DNA of 6,254 bases from REEP01 sp964517265 (GTDB lineage: Bacteria; Pseudomonadota; Alphaproteobacteria; Rhodospirillales; Defluviicoccaceae): positions 1 to 6,254 of the forward strand of contig CAZFBS010000087.1 in the NCBI GenBank assembly GCA_964517265.1, given 5' to 3'. This document shows positions 1 to 6,254 of the stretch, one piece after another (positions within the stretch are counted from its first letter, which is position 1; each line of letters begins with the position of its first letter). The translations under genes were made by a program, and so were the position numbers. Under the pieces are notes generated by a model. The model had not been told where the DNA came from and did no database searches. It saw only the letters and a list, made by a program, of their open reading frames with translations.

Positions 1-576
1 GCCGGGCATCTGACCTTCGTCGAGCAGATCGAAGAGGATATGGCCCGTTTCAAGATCCGGCTCGAACACATCGACGACCGGCGGCTGCGCCGTCTCGTCA
101 TCAACGACATTGCCCGGCTGAAGGCGCGGCGGGCGGCCGAGTTGCGGCGAATCGCCGGGCGGCTGCGCGCCCACGCCGATCTTGCCGCGCGCCTCGATCT
201 CGTCCTCAGCGTCCCCGGCATCGGCGAGCGCACCGCCATCGCCCTCATCGTCCGCATGCCGGAGCTGGGGCACGTCAGCCGCGAGCAAGCCGCCGCCCTG
301 GCCGGCCTGGCGCCATTCGATAACGACAGCGGAACCCACAAGGGCCAGCGCCACATCGCCGGCGGACGCGGGCGGTTGCGCCGCTCCCTGTTCGCCGCCG
401 CCCTGCCCGCCGCCTTCCGCTGGAACAAGGCGCTGATCGCCCTCTACGCCCGCCTCACCGGCCGCGGAAAGCCCCACAAAGCCGCGCTCATCGCCTGCGC
501 GCGAAAGCTCCTCATCTACGCCAACACCGTCGTCCAGCGCCAAACGCCCTGGACCGAAAAAACCGCCGCGACTTAA
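1..576 (+). CDS. IS110-family transposase (serine/DEDD recombinase), C-terminal part; 5' end outside window
   Basis: The frame is open from base 1 to the TAA at 574-576, giving 191 visible residues. IS110 transposases usually have roughly 300-400, so the N-terminal RuvC-like DEDD domain lies outside the window. The first internal ATG (base 40) is not the real start, because the same frame continues upstream with family-like sequence. Visible residues 1 to about 65 are charged and helical, rich in Arg, Glu and Leu, matching the coiled-coil linker between the two domains. From about residue 66 comes the Transposase_20 (IS116/IS110/IS902) domain: a helix-hairpin-helix-like SVPGIGERTA, then ALAGLAPF, then NDSGTHKGQRHIAGGRG and a Leu/Ala-rich helical tail. 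The Ser in NDSG (codon 328-330) is at the position of the catalytic serine of this family. In characterised members the enzyme acts with a bridge RNA on its own IS ends and the target. No frameshift or stop is seen in the visible part. It converges on the hydrolase gene. Confidence 0.93.
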   Translation, partial: AGHLTFVEQIEEDMARFKIRLEHIDDRRLRRLVINDIARLKARRAAELRRIAGRLRAHADLAARLDLVLSVPGIGERTAIALIVRMPELGHVSREQAAALAGLAPFDNDSGTHKGQRHIAGGRGRLRRSLFAAALPAAFRWNKALIALYARLTGRGKPHKAALIACARKLLIYANTVVQRQTPWTEKTAAT

Positions 577-646
577 TGGTTGCTACGCAGGCTACGCGGG
601 CTGAACGCGAGTCGGCTGAGGCTATCTTCGCCTGACTCTGAAGGGC
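1..646 (+). mobile_element. IS110/IS1111-family insertion sequence, right part
   Basis: The element is inferred from the transposase. Its left end is outside the window. The right end must lie somewhere in 577-646 if the neighbouring hydrolase gene is intact. IS110 elements commonly lack long terminal inverted repeats and target-site duplications, so the boundary cannot be fixed from this sequence alone. No clear terminal inverted repeat is visible. The 646 boundary is only an upper limit. Confidence 0.6.
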
Positions 647-651
647 TCAGC
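577..651. repeat. Convergent gap with short direct repeat and weak imperfect hairpin
   Basis: This stretch separates the stop codons of the transposase (+) and the hydrolase (-). It holds a 7-base direct repeat, gctacgc at 582-588 and 591-597 (period 9). It also holds an inverted repeat, gctgag (615-620) against ctcagc (646-651), which encloses a second short pairing, cttc (626-629) against gaag (640-643), with a 10-base loop. The outer arm overlaps the hydrolase stop codon. There is no T-run on either strand, so a classical intrinsic terminator is not supported. It could be part of the IS right end or a weak bidirectional transcription stop. Confidence 0.35.
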
Positions 652-1195
652 GCCCGATCCAGGTCGCGGTATCGATTACATCGCCATAGGCGAAGGCCAG
701 CGCCGCCATCATCGCGGCATGGACCTGAGCGGCAGGTACAGTCATCGCGCCGAACTCGAGATCGCGGGTCGCGCAGGCATCGGTGATGGTGGTGGTGCGG
801 TAGCCGAAGTCGTTGGCGGCGCGGACGGTCGCATCCACGCACATATGGCTCATCGCCCCCACGACCACGACGTCCTCGATCCCTTTGGCGTCCAGCATCT
901 CCTTCAGCCCAGTCTCGCGGAACGAGTTCGGGAAGTTCTTGACGATGACCGCCTCGCCTTCGGCGGGACGGACGGCGGCGTTGAACTGCACACCCTCGCT
1001 ACCGGGGACAAAGATCGGCGTGCCGGGCATCGTCATCTCGTGGCGGATATTCACCACCATGTCACCGCTGGCACGGGCCGCCGCAATGACTTTCGCCGCA
1101 TTGGCGGCGGCTTCCTCGATACCGACCAACGGCAGCTTGCCCGAGGAGAAGTATTCGTTCTGGATGTCGACGACGAGAACGGCACGCTTGCTCAT
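647..1195 (-). CDS. Isochorismatase-like cysteine hydrolase
   Basis: The 182-residue product is a cytosolic alpha/beta hydrolase of the isochorismatase superfamily, which hydrolyses amide or ether-type bonds in small molecules through a Cys-Asp-Lys triad. All three residues are visible: Asp10 in VVDIQNEY, Lys86 in VIVKNFPNSF and Cys119 in GAMSHMCVDATVRAA. The length is normal for the family and no signal peptide or membrane segment is seen. The start is the ATG at 1195-1193, six bases after an AAGGAGG Shine-Dalgarno. A TTG at 1201 in the same frame directly abuts that site and is too close to be used. The DWH-type metal-binding motif of nicotinamidases is not seen, so nicotinamidase is unlikely. 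Isochorismatase, ureidoacrylate or carbamoylsarcosine amidase-type activity cannot be told apart. The gene begins 57 bases after the treY stop on the same strand, so co-transcription is plausible, although a functional link to trehalose is unknown. The family call is firm; the substrate is not known. Confidence 0.93.
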   Translation of the reverse strand: MSKRAVLVVDIQNEYFSSGKLPLVGIEEAAANAAKVIAAARASGDMVVNIRHEMTMPGTPIFVPGSEGVQFNAAVRPAEGEAVIVKNFPNSFRETGLKEMLDAKGIEDVVVVGAMSHMCVDATVRAANDFGYRTTTITDACATRDLEFGAMTVPAAQVHAAMMAALAFAYGDVIDTATWIGR

Positions 1196-1201
1196 ATCCA
1201 A

Positions 1202-1208
1202 CCTCCTT
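1202..1208 (-). promoter_or_regulatory. Shine-Dalgarno site of the hydrolase gene
   Basis: The minus strand reads AAGGAGG, a near-perfect anti-16S match, followed by TTGGAT and then ATG AGC AAG. The six-base spacing selects the ATG at 1195 over the in-frame TTG at 1201. A strong private ribosome site suggests this gene is translated independently of treY even if both share a transcript. Confidence 0.85.
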
Positions 1209-1252
1209 ATCTCCAGCGCGATATCATCGACCGCGCGATGGCGGCAGCTCGC

Positions 1253-4225
1253 TCAGCCGGGCTCGAGGACGGCGACGGGGAACGTGCTGAGCAGCAACGC
1301 TACCGAAAGCTGCCGGCCGTCCTCGCCACCCGTGGCCTCCACCGGCTGGCCGGTCAAGACATTGCGCCAGCGACGCCCTGCCAGCTCTTCGGGGAGGGTC
1401 AGGACGGTGTCGGCCCACACACTCTCGCCGGTGGCGTAGGGCGCCGATGACGTCGCCAGACGCGCGAGAAGGCGTGGAACGCAGACCAGCAGCGCCGCGT
1501 CGGCCTCGGTGCGGGCGAACGAGACGAGGTGGTTCGCCCGGGTGCCGGCCGCCTCGATCGGCAGATACTCGCCCCGCTGGAACACCTCGTCACGGCTCCG
1601 GCGCAGCGACAGCAGCCGCCAGACGATGTACAGCTTGACCATGCCGTCCGGCCAGTGTTCGAGCAGCCGAGCGCAGGCGGCCTCGGCGCCGCTCTCCATC
1701 ATCTCGGACAACTGTTCGATCATCCGCCGGCGCTGATCGAAATCGACCGGGCGGCGGTTGTCGGGATCGACCAAGCTGAGATCCCACAGCTCGGTTCCCT
1801 GATAGAGATCCGGCACTCCGGGTACCGTCAATTTGAGGACCGTCTGCGCCAGCCCGTTCAGCATGCCGAGTTCGGCGATGCGCTGGTGGAACTCCTCAAA
1901 ATCGATCAGGAACGGATTGCGGCGCTCGCCATCGAGCACCCGCTCAACAAAGCTGCTGAGACCGGTCTCGTAGGCGGTGTCGGTATTGATCCAGCTGGTG
2001 TGGCTCTTTGCCTCCCGCACCGCCTTCAGCATGTAGTTCGTCATCCGCTCGCGGAAATCGGCGAGGCTGTCGCCGTCGAGACTGCCCGCGCGATGGAACT
2101 CCAGAGGCCACGCGCCGATCAGCGTCTGGTAGAACAAATATTCATCGTTTTCGCTGGGTGCACTTCCGTCCTCGATCGGGGTCTTGCGGCGCTCGTTGAT
2201 GGTCGACCAGCGACGCACCTTGCGCGCCCACTCGTGCGGGATCTCCGAGAGCACATTGATCCGCGCGCGGACATCCTCGCCGCGCTTGGTATCGTGGGTC
2301 GCGGTGCTCACCATCGATCCCGGCCACCGCCGCGCCTGTTCCTGGTTGCGCTGGTGGAAGGTCACCGGCAGCACGCCGAAGCGGGTCGGCTCGCCGCCCA
2401 CCTCGTTCAGGGAGGCGAGGCAGGCATAGCGGTAAAAGGCGGTATCTTCCACCCCCTTGGCCATCACCGGCCCGGTGTACTGCTGGAATTTCATCGCCAG
2501 GCGCCGGATCTCGCGGCGCATCGGGGTGTTGTCTTTCGCCCCCTTCTTGCGCGTGGCGGGCGGCGACAGCAGCAAAACGTCGCGAATGAAATCGAACACC
2601 GACTTGTCCGCCCGGGTGCTGCGCTTGCGGGCGCGGCCGATCGCCCATTCGATGTCGCGCACGTCTTCGCTGGACGGGCCGCGACGATCGACGTAGGTGC
2701 GGTAGACGGGAAAGCAGGCGACGATTTCGCGCAAGGCCTGGCGCAGGCCGACCAGGGTATAGTCACGGGTGAGCCAGCTTCTTTCCGTCACGCGGTTGAA
2801 TTCGTTCGCCAGCACCCGCAGTTCGCTCGCCAGTTCCTGGTCCATCGCCTGGCGCTTGGCGCTGTCGCAGATCGCTTCGAAGTCCGCCTCGTGGCCGATG
2901 AAGCGGTAATAGGTTCGTGCGAGCGGCTCGGCGCCACCCGGATCGACGAACAGCCCATTGAGGCGGTTGAGGAATTCGTAGCCGGTGGTGCCGGCAATCG
3001 GCCATTCCTCGCGAAGCTTCTCGTGATGGGCGAGAATCTTCTCCACGATCACGTAGAATTGGGGCGCATCTTGGGGTGCGTCGGTCTGTGGATCGGCCGC
3101 GTTGTCTTGCACGGGACGGGCGCCGTCGCGCGCCGCCTGCGCCTTGTCTTGAAGCCGCTCAAGGTAGCCTCGTGGATCGAACAGACCGTCGATGTGGTCG
3201 ATCCTGAGACCGTGCAGGCGATGCTCGGCGATCAGTTTCAGCACCAGACGGTGCATCGTGTCGAACACCTCGGGAATCTCGACCCGGACGCCGGCAAGAT
3301 CGTTGATCTGAAAGAAGCGCCGGTAGTTGATCTCCTCGGCCGCCACTCGCCAGAAGGCGAGGCGGTAGTGCTGGGCCTCGAGCAGCCGGTGGAGGCGATC
3401 GAACGAGCGTGGCTTGCCGCTCTCGCCGTTGATCACGGCGAGCGCGTCCTCGATGCACGCGGCAAAAACCTCGTGCTGCTGTGCCAGTGCCGCCAGCTGA
3501 GAAGCCAGCTTGTCGGCCTTGCTGCGGCGAAAGGTCCGCTGCCGCGCCGAGCGGGCGGGTCGTCGCAGATCCCGGTAGCCGGCCAGGATCAGTTCGAACT
3601 CGACCAGTTGCGATTCCGGGACGTCCTCGCGATGCTGAAGCCGCTCCAGAACGCTGCCGAGCAGGGACGCATACTGCGCCGGATCGATCGGAAAGCGATG
3701 TTCGTAGTACCAGACGCTGAACTTGCCTTCCTCGGCGCTGAACTTGAGCTGAAGCTCGCCGTTCTCAAGAACCTTGCCGTAGTGATCCCCGAGGAACGGG
3801 ATCAGCACCTTGCCGCGCAGCTCCGGTTTTGCCGGGCTCCAGTCGATATCGAAGTAATCGCCATAAGGCGAATCGCGTCCCCATTCGAGCACGTCCAGCC
3901 ACCACACGTTGTCGGACAGGCCGATTCCCATGTGGTTGGGAACGAAATCGAGGATGTGCCCCATCTCCGCCCGCTGCAGGGCCTCGCACAGCGCATCGAA
4001 GCTCGTCTCGTCACCGATCTCGGGATTGAGGGCATTGTGATCGACGATGTCGTAGCCATGGGAACTGCCCGGCCGCGCCTTCAGGTACGGCGAGCAATAA
4101 AGATGGCTGATGCCGAGCCTCTCCAGGTACGGCACGATTGCGGTCGCATCGACGAAGGTGAAAGCGGCCCCCATCTGCAGCCGGTAGGTCGCACGCGGAA
4201 CCGGAGCGAAGGCTGGCATGCTCAT
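1253..4225 (-). CDS. treY: Malto-oligosyltrehalose synthase (GH13)
   Basis: TreY (EC 5.4.99.15) converts the reducing-end alpha-1,4 glucosidic bond of malto-oligosaccharides into an alpha,alpha-1,1 bond, giving maltooligosyl-trehalose, the substrate of TreZ. The product is 990 residues, somewhat longer than many TreY proteins, and is cytosolic with no signal peptide. The N-terminus has the typical ATYRLQ (12-17). The four GH13 regions are present: DFVPNH (93-98), GLRIDHIDG with nucleophile Asp343, IVEKIL with acid/base Glu395, and ATHDTKRGED with Asp645. The C-terminal GVPDLYQGTELWDLSLVDPDNRR (from about 803) is diagnostic for TreY rather than for ordinary amylases. Residues 361-389 form a polar Ala/Gln/Asp/Pro-rich linker between nucleophile and acid/base. 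The start is the ATG at 4225, which shares ATGA with the treZ stop and lies seven bases after AAAGGAA. An in-frame extension up to 4270 would run inside treZ and is not preferred. The ATG at 4219 is a second, less likely start. Confidence 0.97.
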   Translation of the reverse strand: MSMPAFAPVPRATYRLQMGAAFTFVDATAIVPYLERLGISHLYCSPYLKARPGSSHGYDIVDHNALNPEIGDETSFDALCEALQRAEMGHILDFVPNHMGIGLSDNVWWLDVLEWGRDSPYGDYFDIDWSPAKPELRGKVLIPFLGDHYGKVLENGELQLKFSAEEGKFSVWYYEHRFPIDPAQYASLLGSVLERLQHREDVPESQLVEFELILAGYRDLRRPARSARQRTFRRSKADKLASQLAALAQQHEVFAACIEDALAVINGESGKPRSFDRLHRLLEAQHYRLAFWRVAAEEINYRRFFQINDLAGVRVEIPEVFDTMHRLVLKLIAEHRLHGLRIDHIDGLFDPRGYLERLQDKAQAARDGARPVQDNAADPQTDAPQDAPQFYVIVEKILAHHEKLREEWPIAGTTGYEFLNRLNGLFVDPGGAEPLARTYYRFIGHEADFEAICDSAKRQAMDQELASELRVLANEFNRVTERSWLTRDYTLVGLRQALREIVACFPVYRTYVDRRGPSSEDVRDIEWAIGRARKRSTRADKSVFDFIRDVLLLSPPATRKKGAKDNTPMRREIRRLAMKFQQYTGPVMAKGVEDTAFYRYACLASLNEVGGEPTRFGVLPVTFHQRNQEQARRWPGSMVSTATHDTKRGEDVRARINVLSEIPHEWARKVRRWSTINERRKTPIEDGSAPSENDEYLFYQTLIGAWPLEFHRAGSLDGDSLADFRERMTNYMLKAVREAKSHTSWINTDTAYETGLSSFVERVLDGERRNPFLIDFEEFHQRIAELGMLNGLAQTVLKLTVPGVPDLYQGTELWDLSLVDPDNRRPVDFDQRRRMIEQLSEMMESGAEAACARLLEHWPDGMVKLYIVWRLLSLRRSRDEVFQRGEYLPIEAAGTRANHLVSFARTEADAALLVCVPRLLARLATSSAPYATGESVWADTVLTLPEELAGRRWRNVLTGQPVEATGGEDGRQLSVALLLSTFPVAVLEPG

Positions 4226-6072
4226 CGCCCCGTTCCTTTCGTCCCGTCGACAAACCACGCGACCGCCCATGGCGGCAGGGCGCCGACGTCCTCGCCCGGC
4301 ATCTCGGCATTGGCAAAGACAAGCCGGCCGGTCGGCCGCTGCCGGACCCGAGCCGACGGCTCGGGCGCGAGGTTGGCGAGCAGGCCGAGCGTACTGCCGT
4401 CTCCCAGTCGCCAGCTTACGGCGAAGGCGGCGCCCTCGTGCCAGTCGATCGTCGCGGCCGCGCCCGGCATGTTCGCCAGCCGCGGGACGATCTCCCGGGC
4501 CCGCAGGTCGAGCAGATCCTTGTGCAGCTTCAGCATCGGTTGATATTCGGGCTCGTCCCGCTCCGACCAGTCCAGCATCGACGCGCGATAGGTGCTCTCG
4601 GCGGTGGGGTCCGGTATCCGCTCACGCGCCTTGGGATCGGCGAATTCGGGAAACGCGGCGAACTCTTTGCGCCGGCCGTCACGGACCGCGTCCTCCAGCT
4701 CCGGGCCGAGATCGCAGAAGAACTGGAACGGCCGCTTGGTGCCCCACTCCTGACCCATGAACAGCATCGGGACCTGCGGGGCCAGCAACAGGATCGCGGT
4801 TACCGCAGCAATGCCTTCGGCGGGCGCGAGGGTGGAGATACGATCGCCGAACGCGCGGTTGCCGATCTGATCGTGATTCTGCAGGTGGGCGACAAAACCG
4901 AGCGGCGGCAACGCGCCACTCGGCTCGCCACGACCTTCGCCCTTGCGGACCTTCGAGGGCTGCCCCTGATAGGAGAATCCGGTGGTCAGGCAGCGCAGCA
5001 GATGATCCATCGGCGCATCTGCGTAATCCTGATAGTAGCCCTTGCTCTCCCCCGTCAGCAGGGTGTGGAAGGCGTGATGGATGTCGTCGTTCCATTGCGC
5101 GGTGAACGTGATGGGCCGGTGATCGGCATCGCGGCGCAGGCGATGCGCCTCGTTCTCCTCGTTCTCCAGGACCAGATGGACATGCCGTTCATCGCCCATC
5201 CGGGCGTGCACCGCATCGGCAATCTCATCCAGAATATCGGGTTCGGACGGATCCTCGATGGCGTGAACGGCATCGAAACGAAGACCGTCGAAGTGATATT
5301 CATCGAGCCAGTAGAGAACATTGTGGATGTAGAAATCGCGCACGACGCGGCTGCGCTCGAAATTGATGGCTGCTCCCCACGGCGTCTCCCGGTCCCAGTT
5401 GAAGAAATGTTCCCGGGCGTAGACGTGAAGGTAATTGCCGGCGGGGCCGAAGTGATTGTAGACGACGTCGAGAAAGACCATCAGGCCGCGGGCATGCGCC
5501 TCATCGACCAGCCGCTTGAGGTCCTCCGGGCGGCCGTAGCGGGCATCGGGCGCATAGAGATAGACGCCGTCGTATCCCCAGCCGCGGGTGCCGACAAAGT
5601 CGGCGACCGGCATCAGCTCGATGGCGGTCACCCCCAGATCGCGCAGGTAGTCGAGACGTTCGATCGCGCCGGCAAAGGTGCCTTCCGGCGTGAAGGTGCC
5701 GACGTGCACTTCGTAAAGGACAACGGTTTCCCAGGGACACCCGCGCCAGTCGCCGTCTTTCCATTGATAGCCGGCGGGATCGATCACTTCACTGGCGCGA
5801 TGAACGTCCTCGGGCTGGAACCGCGATGCAGGATCCGGGACCAACAAATCGCCATCGATACGGAACTGGTAACGGGTGCCGGCGCCGGCGCCATCGACGG
5901 TGGCGACGCACCAGCCTTCCTCGGTCCTTTGCAACGGGATCTCGCGCTCGCCCCCGGTCCCGCCGAGCTTCAAGCTCACGGTGCGGGCATCCGGTGCCCA
6001 GAGCCGAAAGCAGGTGCCTTCCGGGCCGATCTCGGCGCCAAACGGCATCTTGTGAAGACGCTGCATGCCCAT
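4222..6072 (-). CDS. treZ: Malto-oligosyltrehalose trehalohydrolase (GH13)
   Basis: TreZ (EC 3.2.1.141) hydrolyses the alpha-1,4 bond next to the trehalose unit made by TreY, releasing trehalose and a glucan shortened by two glucose units. The 616-residue product is cytosolic and typical in length. Residues about 8-95 form the N-terminal immunoglobulin-like (CBM48/E-set) domain with FRLWAPDA (22-29). The GH13 barrel follows, opening with LYEVHVGTFTPEGTF (119-133). The catalytic regions are DVVYNHFGP (202-210), GLRFDAVHAI with nucleophile Asp267, HLVLENEEN with acid/base Glu303, and QNHDQIGNRA with Asp401. The QNHDQIGNR and LFMGQEWG (437-444) stretches fit TreZ. The related branching enzyme GlgB and debranching enzyme GlgX are less likely because HLVLEN, the overall length and the directly following treY all point to TreZ. 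The start is the ATG at 6072, six bases after GAGGG; an ATG two codons on (6066) is an alternative. It is the first gene of the operon, 127 bases downstream of tRNA-Val. Confidence 0.97.
   Translation of the reverse strand: MGMQRLHKMPFGAEIGPEGTCFRLWAPDARTVSLKLGGTGGEREIPLQRTEEGWCVATVDGAGAGTRYQFRIDGDLLVPDPASRFQPEDVHRASEVIDPAGYQWKDGDWRGCPWETVVLYEVHVGTFTPEGTFAGAIERLDYLRDLGVTAIELMPVADFVGTRGWGYDGVYLYAPDARYGRPEDLKRLVDEAHARGLMVFLDVVYNHFGPAGNYLHVYAREHFFNWDRETPWGAAINFERSRVVRDFYIHNVLYWLDEYHFDGLRFDAVHAIEDPSEPDILDEIADAVHARMGDERHVHLVLENEENEAHRLRRDADHRPITFTAQWNDDIHHAFHTLLTGESKGYYQDYADAPMDHLLRCLTTGFSYQGQPSKVRKGEGRGEPSGALPPLGFVAHLQNHDQIGNRAFGDRISTLAPAEGIAAVTAILLLAPQVPMLFMGQEWGTKRPFQFFCDLGPELEDAVRDGRRKEFAAFPEFADPKARERIPDPTAESTYRASMLDWSERDEPEYQPMLKLHKDLLDLRAREIVPRLANMPGAAATIDWHEGAAFAVSWRLGDGSTLGLLANLAPEPSARVRQRPTGRLVFANAEMPGEDVGALPPWAVAWFVDGTKGTGR
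4233..4239 (-). promoter_or_regulatory. Shine-Dalgarno site of treY inside the treZ 3' end
   Basis: The minus strand reads AAAGGAA, seven bases before the ATG at 4225. The site lies within the last codons of treZ. With the ATGA overlap it supports re-initiation by ribosomes finishing treZ and fixes the treY start. Confidence 0.65.
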
Positions 6073-6078
6073 TCCAAT

Positions 6079-6083
6079 CCCTC
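6079..6083 (-). promoter_or_regulatory. Shine-Dalgarno site of treZ
   Basis: The minus strand reads GAGGG, then ATTGGA, then ATG GGC ATG CAG. The six-base spacing favours the first ATG (6072) over the second (6066). No convincing sigma-70 -35/-10 pair was found between here and the tRNA. The treZ promoter is either non-consensus or lies further upstream. Confidence 0.6.
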
Positions 6084-6154
6084 GTTCGATGTCGGCAGAG
6101 GCGGCACGCTACCACGCGCACCACCAAGCGCAACCAACATATGACGATACATTC

Positions 6155-6186
6155 GGAACGGACGACCGCGCGGCAGGCCGTCTTCC
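6155..6186 (-). terminator. Stable hairpin between tRNA-Val and treZ, possible tRNA terminator
   Basis: On the minus strand GACGGCC pairs with GGTCGTC (one G-U pair) around an 8-base loop, TGCCGCGC. After a 2-base bulge on one side the stem is extended by GGAA against TTCC. It begins 13 bases past the encoded CCA of the tRNA, a fitting place for a tRNA terminator or processing signal. The following bases are GAATGTATC with no T-run, so intrinsic termination is not certain. The structure could also lie in the treZ leader if transcription reads through. Confidence 0.4.
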
Positions 6187-6199
6187 AAGGAGGGCAAGA

Positions 6200-6254
6200 T
6201 GGTGGGCGGTGACGGGATCGAACCGCCGACATCCACGGTGTAAACGTGGCGCTC
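6200..6254 (-). tRNA. tRNA-Val (anticodon UAC), 3' part; 5' end outside window
   Basis: Read on the minus strand, the window shows the D-stem 3' arm GAGC and base 26. These are followed by the anticodon stem CCACG/CGTGG with the 7-base loop TTTACAC, giving anticodon UAC (bases 6242-6240), which reads GUA and related valine codons. The variable loop is ATGTC. The T arm is GGCGG-TTCGATC-CCGTC with one G-U pair, and the acceptor strand is ACCGCCC with discriminator A and encoded CCA at 6202-6200. The first 21 or so bases (acceptor 5' strand and D-loop) lie beyond the window. All visible stems are intact, so this looks like a functional gene and not an attachment-site remnant. Confidence 0.95.

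Larger units (their letters stand above)
647..6072 (-). other. Probable treZ-treY-hydrolase transcription unit
   Basis: The three genes are on one strand with spacings of -4 bases (treZ/treY) and 57 bases (treY/hydrolase). No clear terminator is seen in the 57-base gap; it contains only a weak GCGCG/CGCGC pairing. The treZ-treY coupling is strong, as both enzymes form one two-step pathway from glucan to trehalose. Membership of the hydrolase is an inference from spacing and strand. Confidence 0.6.

Noticed and set aside
1193..1201. TTG at 1201 as start of the hydrolase gene (184 residues)
   Set aside because: It directly touches the AAGGAGG site, leaving no spacing, whereas the ATG at 1195 has an ideal six-base spacing.
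1196..1252. Terminator between treY and the hydrolase
   Set aside because: Only a five-base GCGCG/CGCGC pairing with a ten-base loop is visible, without a T-run, so it does not support a transcription stop.
719..1450. Open frame of 243 codons on the + strand, antisense to the hydrolase
   Set aside because: It is codon-aligned with the hydrolase on the opposite strand, so its openness follows from codon bias. The hydrolase has an intact catalytic triad and a strong ribosome site.
1529..4543. Open frame of 1004 codons on the + strand, antisense to treY and running into treZ
   Set aside because: Across treY its codons are the exact reverse complements of treY codons. Stops there could arise only from TTA, CTA or TCA codons in treY, which this GC-rich genome avoids. 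The translation shows no recognisable domain, while treY has all catalytic motifs.
4438..6144. Open frame of 568 codons on the + strand, antisense to treZ
   Set aside because: It has the same codon-aligned antisense phase relative to treZ and the same cause as the treY shadow. The protein has no recognisable family motif and overlaps a clear TreZ.
6161..6186. EcfG-type general-stress promoter (GGAAC-N16/17-CGTT) before treZ on the minus strand
   Set aside because: The best match is GGAAG-N17-CGTC, with a mismatch in each box, and it lies inside the hairpin stem. It is attractive because trehalose genes are often stress-controlled in alphaproteobacteria, but it is too weak to call.
6200..6254. 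tRNA fragment as a phage or island attachment-site remnant
   Set aside because: All visible arms pair correctly and the sequence continues past the window edge, so an intact tRNA-Val gene is the simpler reading.

Overview
This window carries a GC-rich bacterial trehalose-synthesis operon lying between an IS110-family insertion sequence on the left and a valine tRNA gene on the right. The codon choice (TTA, CTA and TCA codons are almost absent from the long genes), the TreZ/TreY protein sequences and the tRNA suggest a high-GC proteobacterium. An alphaproteobacterium is most likely, but this is an inference from style and no taxonomic marker gene is present.

Layout, left to right. Bases 1-576 (+) encode the C-terminal half of an IS110/IS1111-type transposase whose start lies outside the window. 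Bases 577-646 are a short convergent gap with a small direct repeat and a weak imperfect hairpin. Everything further right is on the minus strand. In transcription order it is: the 3' part of tRNA-Val(UAC) (6254 down to 6200), a 127-base spacer with a good hairpin (6155-6186), treZ (6072-4222), treY (4225-1253, overlapping treZ by four bases), and a small isochorismatase-like cysteine hydrolase (1195-647).

How the genes work together. TreY isomerises the reducing-end alpha-1,4 bond of malto-oligosaccharides or glycogen chains into an alpha,alpha-1,1 bond. TreZ then cuts off the terminal trehalose. Together they turn glycogen-type glucan into trehalose, a compatible solute and stress protectant. 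The ATGA stop/start overlap argues for translational coupling of the two enzymes. No debranching enzyme (treX/glgX) or other glycogen gene is visible. The hydrolase follows treY after 57 bases with its own strong Shine-Dalgarno sequence and could be co-transcribed, but it has no known role in trehalose metabolism.

I see no convincing undescribed system. The points most worth a second look are the IS110 right end (where its bridge RNA could lie), the unexplained hydrolase at the operon tail, and the position of the operon directly behind a tRNA 3' end with an IS at its far side, which is compatible with a mobile or exchanged locus. Very long open frames antisense to treY and treZ were examined and rejected as codon-usage shadows.
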